Below, piece by piece: positions 54,289 through 64,000 of a stretch of DNA of 64,000 nt. The DNA comes from Takakia lepidozioides (lineage: Eukaryota > Streptophyta > Takakiopsida > Takakiales > Takakiaceae), in contig CM060733.1 of NCBI GenBank assembly GCA_030704615.1, forward strand, positions 64,668,001 to 64,732,000. The letters are read 5' to 3'. The number at the start of each line of letters is the position of its first letter. The stretch's first letter is position 1. The translations under genes were made by a program, and so were the position numbers. The notes under the pieces were generated by a model. The model made no database searches, was not told the origin of the DNA, and saw nothing but the letters and a program-made list of their open reading frames with translations.

Positions 54289-56590
54289 ATTACTAGCACC
54301 AAGTATCACCATTCCATCACAAAGCCACCGGCTAGTAAAGCCAGAACTACTCTCACATTTCTTCTTTCTCTCAATGTTTTATTCCTTCCCTTAGTGCTCG
54401 TTCATTCAAGACAGTTCCAGGGTAGGACCCGCACTCCACGCATCCACCTTAGCACATTTGTGCACCTTTGAACATCACAGGAACATGCGTAGCTGCTGAG
54501 CTGCATAAAACACGAGTAATTGCCCTACACCACTAACTTGCAGGAAACAGCCCACACCAGCCCCATTCACATGGCTTACGAAGGGAAGCTAACTACTATA
54601 CACATAAATGTCTTGGTGCGTATCAATTACCAGCTCAAACCAGAGTATCCATGCCCAATGCAATAAGGCAGCTTGGGTTCAACAGCAGAGGTCCACAATT
54701 CCTAAAACCCGGGTGTTACTCCAGAATCAGGTCTCATCACTCCCCTCTCAATTCTCCAGCTCTCTCATCATCTCATCCTCTCTCTCCTTCAGCCCACAGC
54801 CCACTCATCTCTATCCCCAAAGCCAAAACGACAACACGAGAAAAGCCCTATATTCTATGCAGCCACTGACTATCTAGTATCCGAGTCCTATCGTGCTCAT
54901 CAAAGATCGCCGCCCAAGGCCACTACCCACCGGCAGTATTCAAGAATTTCCCGGAGTTGCCAGACTCAAACAAGATGCAGCTAACAAGCTCTAAATATCA
55001 ACCGCCAACTATAAAAAAAAGACGCTACAATGCCTTCGTCAAAAACCCTTGCGCACAGCTCGTGCCTAAACCTTGAAGTCGTGGAGTGTATCCTCACAAC
55101 ATTGCTGCTCTGCTCGCACCCGTCCTAGAGACATGCAAACAGACTAGCTCGAACGAACGTTGTATTGAACGGATGCACCCATTCATCCACGGAATTCATC
55201 ACCCATGAAAATCATCCACGCTGATAACCGGGGAATGCTATATTGTGAGCCTGGAGGCGTGAGCTTGGGAGCCTGTGAGCCCAGCCAGGCTCACGGTCCG
55301 GCAAGCAATTATTGCGCGCATACTGCACTTATTTCCGCGGGTGGCTTTTATTTCCGCGGAATTTATGTTCATTCCCAGTCATTGCCACAATATATCATAT
55401 ATCATCCACCTTTGTCATGCACAAGTCTAGTGCATCTCTATCATGTACTGTTTTCATCCACGGACACCATCTATCTTTTTCATCCACCCCTTTCATCCAA
55501 AAACTGGTCCTACCTCTATCATGTATGTCCTCATCCACCTTCACCGTTCACCTATATCATCCACCTTTACCATCCAAAAGTATGCCCCACCCCTATCATG
55601 CAGATTCCCCACACACAGTCACCACCCACCTCTCACATGCACTCCTGATCTCTTAAATGCCTCGGAAGGACCTGTGTGTGGCAGGACAGAGCTATAGATG
55701 CACAACATGGTACATGCAACCTTCTGAATTGTGTTCGTTGATTCTGTTGGTACACCCCCCCCCCGCTGCAGCAGTGTGGTCGAGCAGTAGTTTCGAAAGC
55801 CACTCCCTTCCTGGAGACATGCCATGCATTCAAGACTCTTTCTGCTCACGGAGATAGAGTTTTGGGCGCACGAATCGTCAACTGGAAAGGAGTGACTTTT
55901 TGAACTACTCCTCGACCACACTACTACTGCAGAAGGGGACACTAGCATGCTATGTGTTTTGAAGGGAATAGCACTAGCAGGCTCCACAAACGCCGGTCTT
56001 AGGATGATGTTGAAGGGATTATGGAAGAGCGGAAGGGTCGCAAAATTTTCAAATGGTCAGCTATACGCACTCTATAGGCATGAAGACTCCATAACATAAT
56101 GACTTCGAACTCGACGATTCATTACTGTAGCTGTGAGGAGTGGTTGGGCACAAGTTGATATGTATGTGTCCAGATTTCATATTGACTGACGGCAGATTTC
56201 AGTGAGTGAACTAGCTGCGCCAGTTCTTCCCAGTCAAACACTTTGTTTTGTGCGCACTAATTCATTTCCGGTGGTACCGCATCCAATGCACGCTGCTATT
56301 TGTGCATGTGTGCTGTTCCCTTTTTAGCCTATCCTTGTCAACTTTATTTTTCCTAGAAGTGATTTAACGATCCCAGTCTTAGCGGAAATGTCAACAAGAA
56401 CCTGCTTCGACCCAACTGGATTCACAACAGGTGTCTTGGCAACAGATCCAAATCACTAGCAGAATACAAGAAGGTGCTTTCTTTAGAAGAACAGGCAGAC
56501 AAAGCGCTGTATGATTAAACCTTAGGGAGACATAGACTTCAATTTGTTCCGGATATTTAAAATATTGAAGTCACAAAAAAGTGAGGCAAA
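54289..56590. other. Gene-free region
   Basis: 2.3 kb with no recognised gene. 55240-55295 has an inverted GTGAGCCTGG/CCAGGCTCAC. 55390-55620 is rich in CATCCAC repeats. A 10-C run lies at 55755-55764. Open frames here are short, overlap on both strands and have no known domain. Confidence 0.5.
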
Positions 56591-56593
56591 CGG

Positions 56594-57900
56594 TCAAGTG
56601 TCAAGGTCACTGGAATCACCCTCCGACACAGACGCTATATCATCCACATACACCCTGGCATCTCTACCACGACGCCTCCTACCACAGTCGACACTAGGAG
56701 GGCTACTGGTCTGCTGCAAACACATAGTGTTGGCCATTGCATTAGCATAAGAGGGCATTAGGAAAGTGTGGAGTGGACTTGAAATCGAAGCATAAAGCTG
56801 GCAAAGCGTCCTGGGTGGGCTTTGCGAGAGTGGACTCCTGCAAAAGAAAACGACAACGCAGTTGTCACGCACAAGAGAAAACTGGAATCCAAACACCGCA
56901 GAAGCGTGATTGAAGCACCTTCCACTGTCCACTCAAAGGCATGCTACAGCACAGGGGCCAAACGAGAACTCGGATGGATTTGCAGACAGGCCAAACTTAC
57001 TGACATTTGAAATTGTTATCCACGTTCTTGTCCTCTGACTCCACCTCTTGCTGGCGCTACACACCTTCAGTTTGTGTCCCAAAAGATGAACCCGCCTGCA
57101 GAGGGACCAGGATAGTGCTGAAAAGGTCGGAGTCCCCCTCCATGCCGAACAGATTCCTCCCTCCAACCTTGCAGGCATGATAGCTTGCACCTTGAAGAAC
57201 AATGGGACAGTAGCAAATCAACTCAATAACATGATCAAAGTTTACAGGAAAGCCAAGAATTTGACCCCGGTCCCTTCTACGATTGTGTCCACCAGCCTGT
57301 ATTGGATCAGGTGCAACGGGTCGCTCCTGGCAAAAATTATCCGAATAAAGATGGACCTGTGCCAAGAAAAAGGTCCACCACCCGACCTCTTTGCATGCTG
57401 CAACACTCTATGAGTGTCTGCATGAACGTAGGGCTTCGGTCCCTGGCACCCCTCCACGGGTCCCCAGCGGATGTCTTCAATATGTCCTCGGCCTCGACAT
57501 AGGTAAACAGCATGTCGTCGATGTGAGGTTGACACGCATCCCATTTTGCGATCCTCTCTTTGTCCACTTTTGCACTGTTCCCATTCGTGTCTTGCAGGGA
57601 CACGTAGAAGACTTGCGCGCCAAGTCGATACCCGTGCACAAAATCAGCCTCCAGCTTCTCAATATCCTACGTGATAGGAGGACGGACGACTGACATGGAG
57701 ATCATCCTGCAAAGAGGGATATGTAACTTGCCTCCAGGAACTACCATCTCTCGAATGACCTCTTGCGAGTTGACCTTCTGGTAGGATAGTAGCTCATTTG
57801 CTTTCTCCAAGTAGTGGGGCTCAGGCTCCTCACTACTTTTGTCCTCCTCCTCCTCATCAGGACTCTTAATCTCTGCAGTTTTCTTCCCCCTTTTTTCTGG
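56594..57900 (-). pseudogene. Beta-class DNA methyltransferase-like gene, copy 3
   Basis: The most complete SAM-binding half. Minus strand: acidic leader (SPDEEEEDKSSEEPEPHYLE near 57860), IREMVVPGGKLHIPL, VHGYRLGAQVFYVSLQDTNG (after a stop near 57670), ARDRSPTFMQTLIECCSMQR, GRVVDLFLGTG. An intron follows (57191-57356, GTCCAT...TTCAAG), then GASYHACKVGGRNLFGMEGD and SDLFSTILVPLQAGS, stop at 57057-57059. 'DLF.GTG(A)S...AC...GGR...G.E.D..(L)F' is the motif I to II stretch expected of N6/N4 beta-class enzymes. A further exon may follow (acceptor ttttgcag near 56840; frame to 56594 ends SVSEGDSSDLDT). Intron position equals that of copies 1 and 2. Sequence differs widely from copies 1 and 2, so it is an older or separate subfamily. 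Confidence 0.65.
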
Positions 57901-58004
57901 ATGAAAACGATCATAGACTCAAAATGCGATCTTGCAATCCACCTCACCATGAGAATCGTGACTTTCATGCAGCTTCACTACCTGCTGCTAGAATTCCATC
58001 TAAG

Positions 58005-58530
58005 CAGATTGCTGATGATCGTAAATGAGAAACACACTATACAAGATGTCATAAGCTAGTTGTGCAGGAGAGAATTGCGATGATCGTTGAAGATCATCGC
58101 GAAGAACAAGGAACCAAAAACAGTTTCTGCTAAGACCCTCTACCACTAGAGGATCATCCTGTGGCAGCCCAAAGTGATGATCATAAAAAATCATCACTTT
58201 CGACACCCTCCCCTCACCCTTCACTCTCCCAACAACGAATACTCTACCCTCACAATACTGCTGTTGTGACCCTCCAACAGGCATCACTTTCTGATGATCT
58301 TTGACGATCATCAGAAACTGACACTCTCTCCTTACACCTCTCCCACTCTCGAGGCATCCATCTCCCCACACTTCTCTGTACCACACAAGGCCATTTCTGA
58401 TGATTGTTGGCGATCATCAGAAACTGGGACGGTCTGTTTACCTCTCACGAACCCCACAGACACCCATTTCCTCTCACATCTCCCTCTCAGACAGGACCCG
58501 TCTCTGATGATCGTCGACAATCATCAAGAA
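58005..58530. repeat. Spaced palindromes, TGATGATC core
   Basis: Inverted repeats: 58078-58099 (CGATGATC/GATCATCG), 58171-58200 (AAAGTGATGAT/ATCATCACTTT), 58288-58317 (TTTCTGATGATC/GATCATCAGAAA), 58394-58423 (nearly the same) and 58505-58526 (TGATGAT/ATCATCA). Centres are about 90-115 bp apart, separated by C-rich unlike spacers. Not coding. Confidence 0.85.
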
Positions 58531-58925
58531 GTATCGTCGCCCCTGCCTCTCCCTGCACGATTACCTCACCACTCAACTTCAATCACCCCTGACCATCCGA
58601 AACTCACCGCGGAACATAAAGCGAGAGAATGATGGGTTGATAGAATGCACTGTCTATTTCTGTTTCTTGGGCTTCTCTCCTCCCTCTGGCGGACCTGCCT
58701 CGGTGGGTTTGCGCTTTCCCTTGGAATCGTGAAGAGAGAGAGAGAAGACTCCGGCCGAAGCTGACGTAACTAAGAGCCACTTCACCTTTCGGCTACTGCC
58801 TCCTGTCGGGGGTGGGCCCTATAACAAAGAACGGGTGTCCGGTTGGACACCTAGTGACCAGTGGTGTGTGGGCTATGATGCCATAGCCGGGGGAGGGGGT
58901 ATCCTCGGGGGGTGCATCGAGATGT
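58531..58925. other. Spacer, no gene seen
   Basis: Includes GA repeats near 58730-58750 and G-rich sequence near 58880-58915. No gene supported. Confidence 0.4.
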
Positions 58926-59591
58926 CTAGGGTATTGTTTTGGGGTTGGATTCTAGCTTGCATTTATTGGTGATGATAGTTGTGAGAGAGCGGAGGGCTGT
59001 GAGGTGAATGGCTTGAAAGAAGAGTGAGGTAAGGCTGTCAGTGAAAATATAGTAAGGGGGAGGGAAGGTGTTGAGCCTGCATAGGGCCTCATATATTGCC
59101 TCGCGTAGAATTGTGGTAGGACCAGGTAGGCGGAGGGCGACGCCTTGCTGGGTAGCCGCATGGTATACACCATATCTGGCCTTGGAGTTTGTGAGGGATC
59201 CATCCGTGTAGTGGGAGTGGGAGAGGGGAAATCTGAGAGGTATGGTTTGTTGGTACATCTGAGAGATGGTGGGTGGGGCTTTGGTAGGGGCAGTATGTGG
59301 TGGGCGTGGTATTGCTTTTAGCCATGCTTTGTTAGGTTTGACATTGAGGAGAGGGTGGTGAATATGTTCGCATTCGGAAATGGAGTGGTTAGTCTTGTAA
59401 GGGAGGGCGATGCTAGCTTTCAGTTTGTGAGTTTGTGTGAGTAGTTTGTGGAGGCACTTGAGGAGGGAGGGGGGGATGTTTGTCGGGAGGGTGCGTTGTA
59501 CGAGGAGGACAAGGGTTAGAGATGATTCCTTTTGTTGAAGGTATTTGGGGAGGGGGGGGGAGGGTAAGTGTGTATTTAAGTTGGTTTGGTT
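58926..59591 (-). pseudogene. LINE-like ORF2, RNase H domain
   Basis: Open for about 220 residues on the minus strand. LQQKESSLTLVLLVQRTLP and HKLKASIALPYKTNHSISEC come first, then RNase H: SHYTDGSLTNSKARYGVY (first Asp), TILREAIYEALCRLNTF (Glu), YYIFTDSLTSLFFQAIH (second Asp). It ends by stop at 58926, so RNase H is near the C terminus. Broken at its 5' side by the CACTA-like element at 59592; reading resumes at 62798. No in-frame stop inside. Confidence 0.75.
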
Positions 59592-59610
59592 CAATATAAG
59601 GAAAATGCGG

Positions 59611-60470
59611 AATAACCACTGGCCCTTTAACCACTACTGTCTTTTCCCACTCTATAAACCACTAGTAACCACTTGCCAGTGGTTAATCCCGATGAAATGC
59701 CACGGTGGCATCACAGACAGTGGTTGGAAGTGGTTTCAACCACTCAGTAGTCCACGTGTAATAATTTGTTTTTATTTATTATTATTTCATTTGGTAATAT
59801 ATTTTAGTTAATAAATATAATATTTCACGTGGACGGGTGCAGTGATACATTGTGAGTGGTTATAGACACCTCAGTGATGGGAAGTGGTTGAAACCACTTG
59901 CTACTCCACGTGTAATAATTCAAAATTTATTTATGATTTATGATTTGGAAATCTATTTTAATTAATTAATATAATATTCCACGTGGACAGGGAGAGTGCA
60001 CGTTGATCTTGAGTGGTTAAAGACACCTCATTGATTTGTACCACTTTGACAGTGGTATAGAGTGGGTGGTGAAAGACACTGCAGTAATTGGAACCTCTAT
60101 TCTAGTGGTCGCTCATGAGTGGTTGCCTACACACCTGTGATTGGTACTTTTGTGGTGATACATGAAAAACTTTAAGTGGTTTGTGCACCTATGACAGACT
60201 TTGAAAAACAGACAAGTGTCCAGACCATTGTAGGATGATGCTAATAGCCAACATAGCCAGGTCTTCAATCTCTCATGTTAGTTCTAGAATATTATGTGGT
60301 TAAAGACACCTCAGTGATTAGTACCACTTGGACAGTGGTACATAGTGAGTGGTTAAAGACACCGCAGTGATTGATATCACTTGGACGGTGGTAGATTGTG
60401 AGTGGTTAAAGACACCTCAGTGATTGGTACCACTCTTGTGGTGATACATGAAAATGTTTCAGTGGTTTGT
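59611..60470. repeat. AGTGGTT subterminal repeats, left side
   Basis: Includes longer units 'gagtggttaaagacacctca / gtgattggtaccact(t)' at about 60015, 60298, 60350 and 60402, and inverted copies. Confidence 0.8.
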
Positions 60471-61453
60471 GCACCTGTGGAAGACTTTAAAAACATACAA
60501 GTGTCCAAATCATTGTAGGATGATGCTATTGAACAGATGGTTCCAAACAATCAACTTTATTCTGAATCTGAATCACAGTATTCATTCTCTGAAGCACTTT
60601 CCTCAACTGGAACAATGTTTGGTCATACAAAACTAGCTTGAAATATGGTAGCCAACATAGCCAGCTCTTCTCCACTTAGAGCCGTGGCACCATCTAATGA
60701 CCTAGGTATGGGCTGATCTGATAAGGTAGAGGGTGCCCGTAGACCATCAAAATTTGTATTTTCTCCAATGTCCAAACTTCAACGATGAATTTTATTATGA
60801 AAATAAATTAAGCCAGTTCCAAAAATACAAAATTTCGAAATAATTGAACTCACTACAAAGCTTGACAATAGTTGTTTACATTTCATTCAAATTTTTATAT
60901 GTCACATCTAGTAGATAAGCCTGATTTGTGAGCTGTAGCTCTTAGGTGTTTCCCTTTATTTATTTATTTATTAAAAATAGATAATCTAATATACTTTGGA
61001 AAAATCTATAGACTTTTTGCAAGAGCCCAAAAATGAGGTGTAGGTGGGTAGCATTGTAAGCCCTGAAGCTATCCCCCCAAAAACTACGTCAAACAGGTTT
61101 CATATGACCCGGATATGGCCAAACATGCATTACATAATTTAAATTTGGCCATATTAATTAGTTCGTTTTGGCCTGCCTTTATCGATTGCTACTACCACTT
61201 CATATAAAAGTTAACATTGTACTCATTACAATAAAGTGAAATTCACATACCATACCACATATAAAAAGGACGTAGCAGGATTTGAGCCCCAAACCACTAG
61301 GGTAACAAAAAATGTACTATCCAATAAAAGTTCACAATAATTCAAAATGGAATTAGGGTTGCGGGGTTGTGTGTTGAACGATGAGTCTTAGACTTGGTCG
61401 TTTTCTTTGTTTGTGTTGTGGGATGATTTGCAGGTGCATAGCTAGGGTCCGAG

Positions 61454-62080
61454 ATGGAAGCTTTGGAGACCACCTGCGCTCAAGCGATGCGGGGAGGGTT
61501 GAGTTCGACAGCTTTGGAGACATGCGCGCAATTGATGCGGGGAGGGTTGAAACTCGATAGCTTCCTAGCTTTTTCATACGGCCCTCAATATCGTCCTCTC
61601 TATCCTCCTCTCTACCCCATCTTTATTTCACATTGTCTGCTTATCCTTAGTCCACGCCCAAGTGCTCTCCAACTCTCCATCAATCTCGCTCCCACCCTCT
61701 TCATTTCTCATGCTTTTGTTGTAGTAGGTCGCTCAAGGCTTGGGTCTTCTGTTGCCGGTTCTTTAGGGGCACCATTGCCAGGAAGTTGTATTCTAGGGCT
61801 CAGCCATTTATATATTCATAAAGGGAAAAGAAGTCCATGGTGACATCGTCAAGGCTGGAATAGTACCAGATGTCATTTTAGTGAACAATACCCTTGTTGA
61901 TATGTATGCCAAATGTGGGAGCACTGTGGATGCAAAGGAAGTGTTTGATAGGCAAACGAGATATGGTGTTCTGGAGTGCTATGATTGCAGGACATGCACA
62001 ACATGGATATGGGGGATGGAGGCTTTGGAGACCTGTGAGCAAATGCACATCAGCAGGGGGTGAAGCCAGACCGAGTCACA
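61454..62080 (+). pseudogene. PPR fragment inside the CACTA-like element
   Basis: 61454-61560 is a 50-bp direct duplication reading EALETTCAQAMRGGL and ALETCAQLMRGGL. 61810-62080 reads KGKEVHGDIVKAGIVPDVIL, VNNTLVDMYAKCGSTVDAKE, VFDRQTR, then +1 frame DMVFWSAMIAGHAQHGYGG and a last helix with frame break. It is a PPR motif fragment similar to the one at 32.96-33.36 kb. Confidence 0.75.
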
Positions 62081-62479
62081 TTCATTTCTGTTGGACATGC
62101 ACAACAATAAACTTTATTCTGAATCTGAAACATATTTGTCACCCTCTGAATCACTTTCCTCAAAGTAGGGTGATGAAGATATGCTAGCATTTAGAGCCAT
62201 AAAGATTTTCAAGGGGTTGTGGTCTGCCCCCAGTATAACTACACTTGTTATTCAAGTTTCCAAACATTCAGCTACTTTGATGGGCCTATCTTCTTGCCAA
62301 TTCCTCTATTTGTGGTGTGCTATGGCTTGGCATATTTCTAACAACTAGTGTGATCAACATATGGTGGCCTTCAGAGCTTTGGAATTTCTTAAGGGGTTGT
62401 GGTCTGGCCCCCAGCAGATCTGCACGTGTCTATACTGAGAGTGTCGCCACGTGTTGACATAATCTCCAATATCATCCAC

Positions 62480-62790
62480 GGACCACCGGCTTACACGTGT
62501 CCACTAGAAAACGGAATTGGTTACTTTACCACTATGACATGTTAATTTACCACTGTGACACGTCATAAGTGGTTGGTTTACCTCAGTGACACGTCATTGA
62601 CACGTCACAGTGGTTAATTTACCACCATGACACGTCAGCGAATAGGTGGACCCATACGTAAGTGGTTCGAACCACTGTCCTTAACCACTGGTGCCACGTA
62701 ATGTCTTTTACCATTCACTTGCCAGAGTGGTTTAGTGTTTTTTACTACTCAAAATGAGTGGTTAACAGAGTGGTTATTCCGCGTTTTCCT
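62480..62790. repeat. AGTGGTT subterminal repeats, right side
   Basis: AACCACT/AGTGGTT and 'tgacacgtca' units at 62510-62790, including GTGGTTCGAACCAC at 62660-62673, a perfect palindrome. Confidence 0.75.
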
Positions 62791-62797
62791 TCTAGTG

Positions 62798-62900
62798 ATA
62801 TATAATGGCTAATAGATGAGTTCCAGTGGGGAGGCGTAGAAGTGGGTGGGAGTCGTCAGGCGATTTTTGTTGGGTGAGGATAAGTATTGTGAGGGCATAC
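62798..62900 (-). pseudogene. LINE-like ORF2, piece upstream of RNase H
   Basis: Minus strand ALTILILTQQKSPDD, HPLLRLPTGTHLLAIIY, which should join EPNQLKYTLTLPPPPQ at 59591. Shows that the CACTA-like element inserted into this ORF. Confidence 0.65.
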
Positions 62901-63882
62901 TGATGAGCCCTGGTCGCACGCGGCCAGGGTGACGGCATACTAGCCTAGGGGGTCGTGGCAAGTTGCGGTGTAGGTTGGGCTGAACGAACCGCCTACCCGG
63001 CTGCGGTAAGCGCAGGGGTCCGTGGCAGCTATGGATGGATCTAAACAGTCTAACTTCCTACCGGCAAAGCAAAACTTAACAACTCCACTTCACAGGGCGA
63101 TTTGCGTTTCCTAGTCCTACATTTTGTTTATGGGTTTTCTACGTCTTTAATCGTAATTGTCTTCCAAGTCTTTGTTTATTACTGCTTCCTACGTGCCTGG
63201 ACTCCCAACACGCTTATAGCCGTGACGAACCTTCAAATCCCTTCACAAAACAAATCCCGAGCCCAGGGAGACGGGGATCATCTATCTCCTGCCCAATGCC
63301 GCCCCCTAAATCTCGAGGTGGATTAGTGTCCTACCTCCTAGGAAGGGACCGGATCCGCTTTCCCAAGTCAGTCTCTCCTGCTTAGAGCGATCCAAAATTC
63401 AACCTCAATGGTCAATCCATCGGGTGAATGATAACAATTCAAATCTCTAGGTGATTCCCGAGATCTAATAAAACAATGGCCGTTCCTTGGCCCCCCAGCG
63501 GCCGGGTACTTGATCTCAAATATCAGCCCCTGGCGGGGTCCGTCGTAATATCCAGCGGTTAGAACCGATACCCCGCGGCCAGCGCTACGTGGCGCGGTGC
63601 GACTGGCCCGCCGTCTGCGCTAGTCGAGTGGGTAATAGTAGGCTCTGTCGTCTTTGCCGCTCGTGTCGTACCTGTGCGGGCCCAGCTATGGCGCCTGGTG
63701 TTGCCACGCAGTGTACCAGCAACCCGTACTTTGCTCCAGGGGTCAACTCCCCCCACGGGGGAAGGCCGCGCCACCCGTGTTAGATGCGCCTTTTCATGGC
63801 GATTCTAGGCAACCTCTTTGGTTGACCTCCAGCCCAAAGGCGCCTAAGGCGCCGGCACTTTAGTGTTGGGCTCTGCCTTTTT
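62901..63882. mobile_element. About 1-kb insertion of unknown type in LINE
   Basis: Lies between two pieces of LINE ORF on the minus strand. Begins near 'tgatgagccctgg...ccagggtgac' (CCCTGG/CCAGGG stem), GC rich, with 'ctgcggtaagcgcaggggtc'. No ORF with a known domain, no clear terminal repeats. A non-LINE insertion or a replaced segment; type not known. Confidence 0.35.
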
Positions 63883-64000
63883 TGGCAACTCTCTCAGTTT
63901 GCCAGGTGTTGCCTTTTGACGGGTATCCAGTCCATTTACAGTGGTAATAAGTGTCTATAGTTGTAGCTCCGAAGGAGTCGGTCAAAGTTTGGGTTTTGAT
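63883..64000 (-). pseudogene. LINE-like ORF2 chromodomain, window edge
   Basis: Minus strand IKTQTLTDSFGATTIDTYYH, CKWTGYPSKGNTWQTE, matching GATCVDTFYYCKWAGYP at 16.7 kb. Sequence diverges at 63882. The upstream part is beyond the window. Confidence 0.65.

Larger units (their letters stand above)
59592..62797. mobile_element. CACTA-like DNA transposon, non-autonomous
   Basis: Ends: left CAATATAAGGAAAATGCGGA, right (inverted) CACTAGAAGGAAAACGCGGA, each followed by ATAACCACT. The CACTA/TAGTG end is intact on the right and has one change (CAATA) on the left. Subterminal AACCACT/AGTGGTT repeats number dozens within about 0.8 kb of the left end and 0.3 kb of the right end, as expected for CACTA elements. 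The flanks are two halves of one LINE ORF. The 3-bp target duplication is not obvious. No transposase; interior (60480-61430) has no gene, and 61454-62080 carries PPR-like sequence. Confidence 0.75.

Noticed and set aside
55205-55700. Overlapping 114-147-residue open frames
   Set aside because: They run through CATCCAC repeats, with no domain and several frames equally open.
58005-58530. CRISPR-like pattern of repeats and spacers
   Set aside because: The repeats are imperfect palindromes of differing length, there are no cas genes and the context is plant nuclear DNA.
61255-61310. tRNA-like or SINE B-box (minus strand ggggctcaaatcctgctac)
   Set aside because: The A-box and the middle of a tRNA are missing; one short resemblance is not enough to call a tRNA or SINE.
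62880-62960. Hammerhead-ribozyme-like CTGATGAG with a hairpin
   Set aside because: The stem CCCTGG/CCAGGG is followed by TGACG and not by the required GAAA core, and no matching cleavage-site arm was found.

Overview
The window looks like a transposon-dense stretch of a land-plant nuclear genome. Evidence for a plant: one intron-rich gene of the CBP60 calmodulin-binding family (24922-31050, minus strand), pentatricopeptide-repeat (PPR) fragments, plant-type Ty3 retrotransposons with iMet or other tRNA primer sites, and a CACTA-like DNA transposon. PPR remnants of the 'YAKCGS' type and a beta-class DNA methyltransferase family fit a bryophyte, lycophyte or fern better than a flowering plant, but the sequence alone does not settle this. 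No rRNA, tRNA, CRISPR array or organelle gene was recognised.

Layout. 0.3-6.1 kb: G-box-rich repeats, three consecutive fold-back inverted repeats, a broken kinase-like gene, a 50-bp hairpin array and methyltransferase-like copy 1 (minus). 6.4-7.8 kb: a dispersed palindrome and a SWIM zinc-finger gene remnant (plus). 8.0-16.06 kb: Ty3 fragments, then a 2.17-kb tandem duplication of a long coiled-coil ORF (called ORF-X here), ending in a polypurine tract and a 1,086-bp LTR with a CACAG minisatellite. 16.06-20.7 kb: two fragments of a non-LTR (LINE-like) element, one with a chromodomain (minus), one with reverse-transcriptase (RT) thumb plus ORF1 (plus), separated by a TCGCA-rich repeat. 20.7-24.9 kb: no gene. 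24.9-31.05 kb: the CBP60 gene, the only apparently intact gene. 32.3-35.99 kb: a foldback element, a PPR remnant, small tandem repeats and duplications. 36.0-40.3 kb: a 3'-truncated Ty3 element (minus). 40.3-42.2 kb: methyltransferase-like copy 2 (plus). 42.3-46.4 kb: an integrase remnant and charged ORFs (minus). 46.4-50.86 kb: LINE RT (minus) and LINE ORF1 with a 2A-like motif (plus), head to head. 50.87-54.29 kb: gag, primer site and LTR of the same LTR family as at 15 kb, plus an ORF-X remnant (minus). 56.6-57.9 kb: methyltransferase-like copy 3 (minus), the best preserved. 58.0-58.5 kb: spaced palindromes. 58.9-64.0 kb: a LINE ORF (RNase H, chromodomain) split by a 3.2-kb CACTA-like element that carries PPR sequence, and by a second ~1-kb insertion.

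How the parts fit together. Fragments of the non-LTR family can be ordered: ORF1 with an RRM-like block, a GDIHPNPGP 2A-like motif, RT with YADD, chromodomain, a conserved linker, then RNase H. That is an unusual architecture. The LTR family at 15 and 53 kb can likewise be ordered: LTR, primer site, gag with three zinc knuckles, (pol not placed), ORF-X, polypurine tract, LTR. The recurring beta-class DNA methyltransferase-like genes, three unlike copies in 64 kb with conserved introns, are the most interesting non-structural content. All coding calls except CBP60 are broken copies. Several in-frame stops can be polarised by paralogue comparison as C-to-T changes, consistent with decay of methylated DNA.
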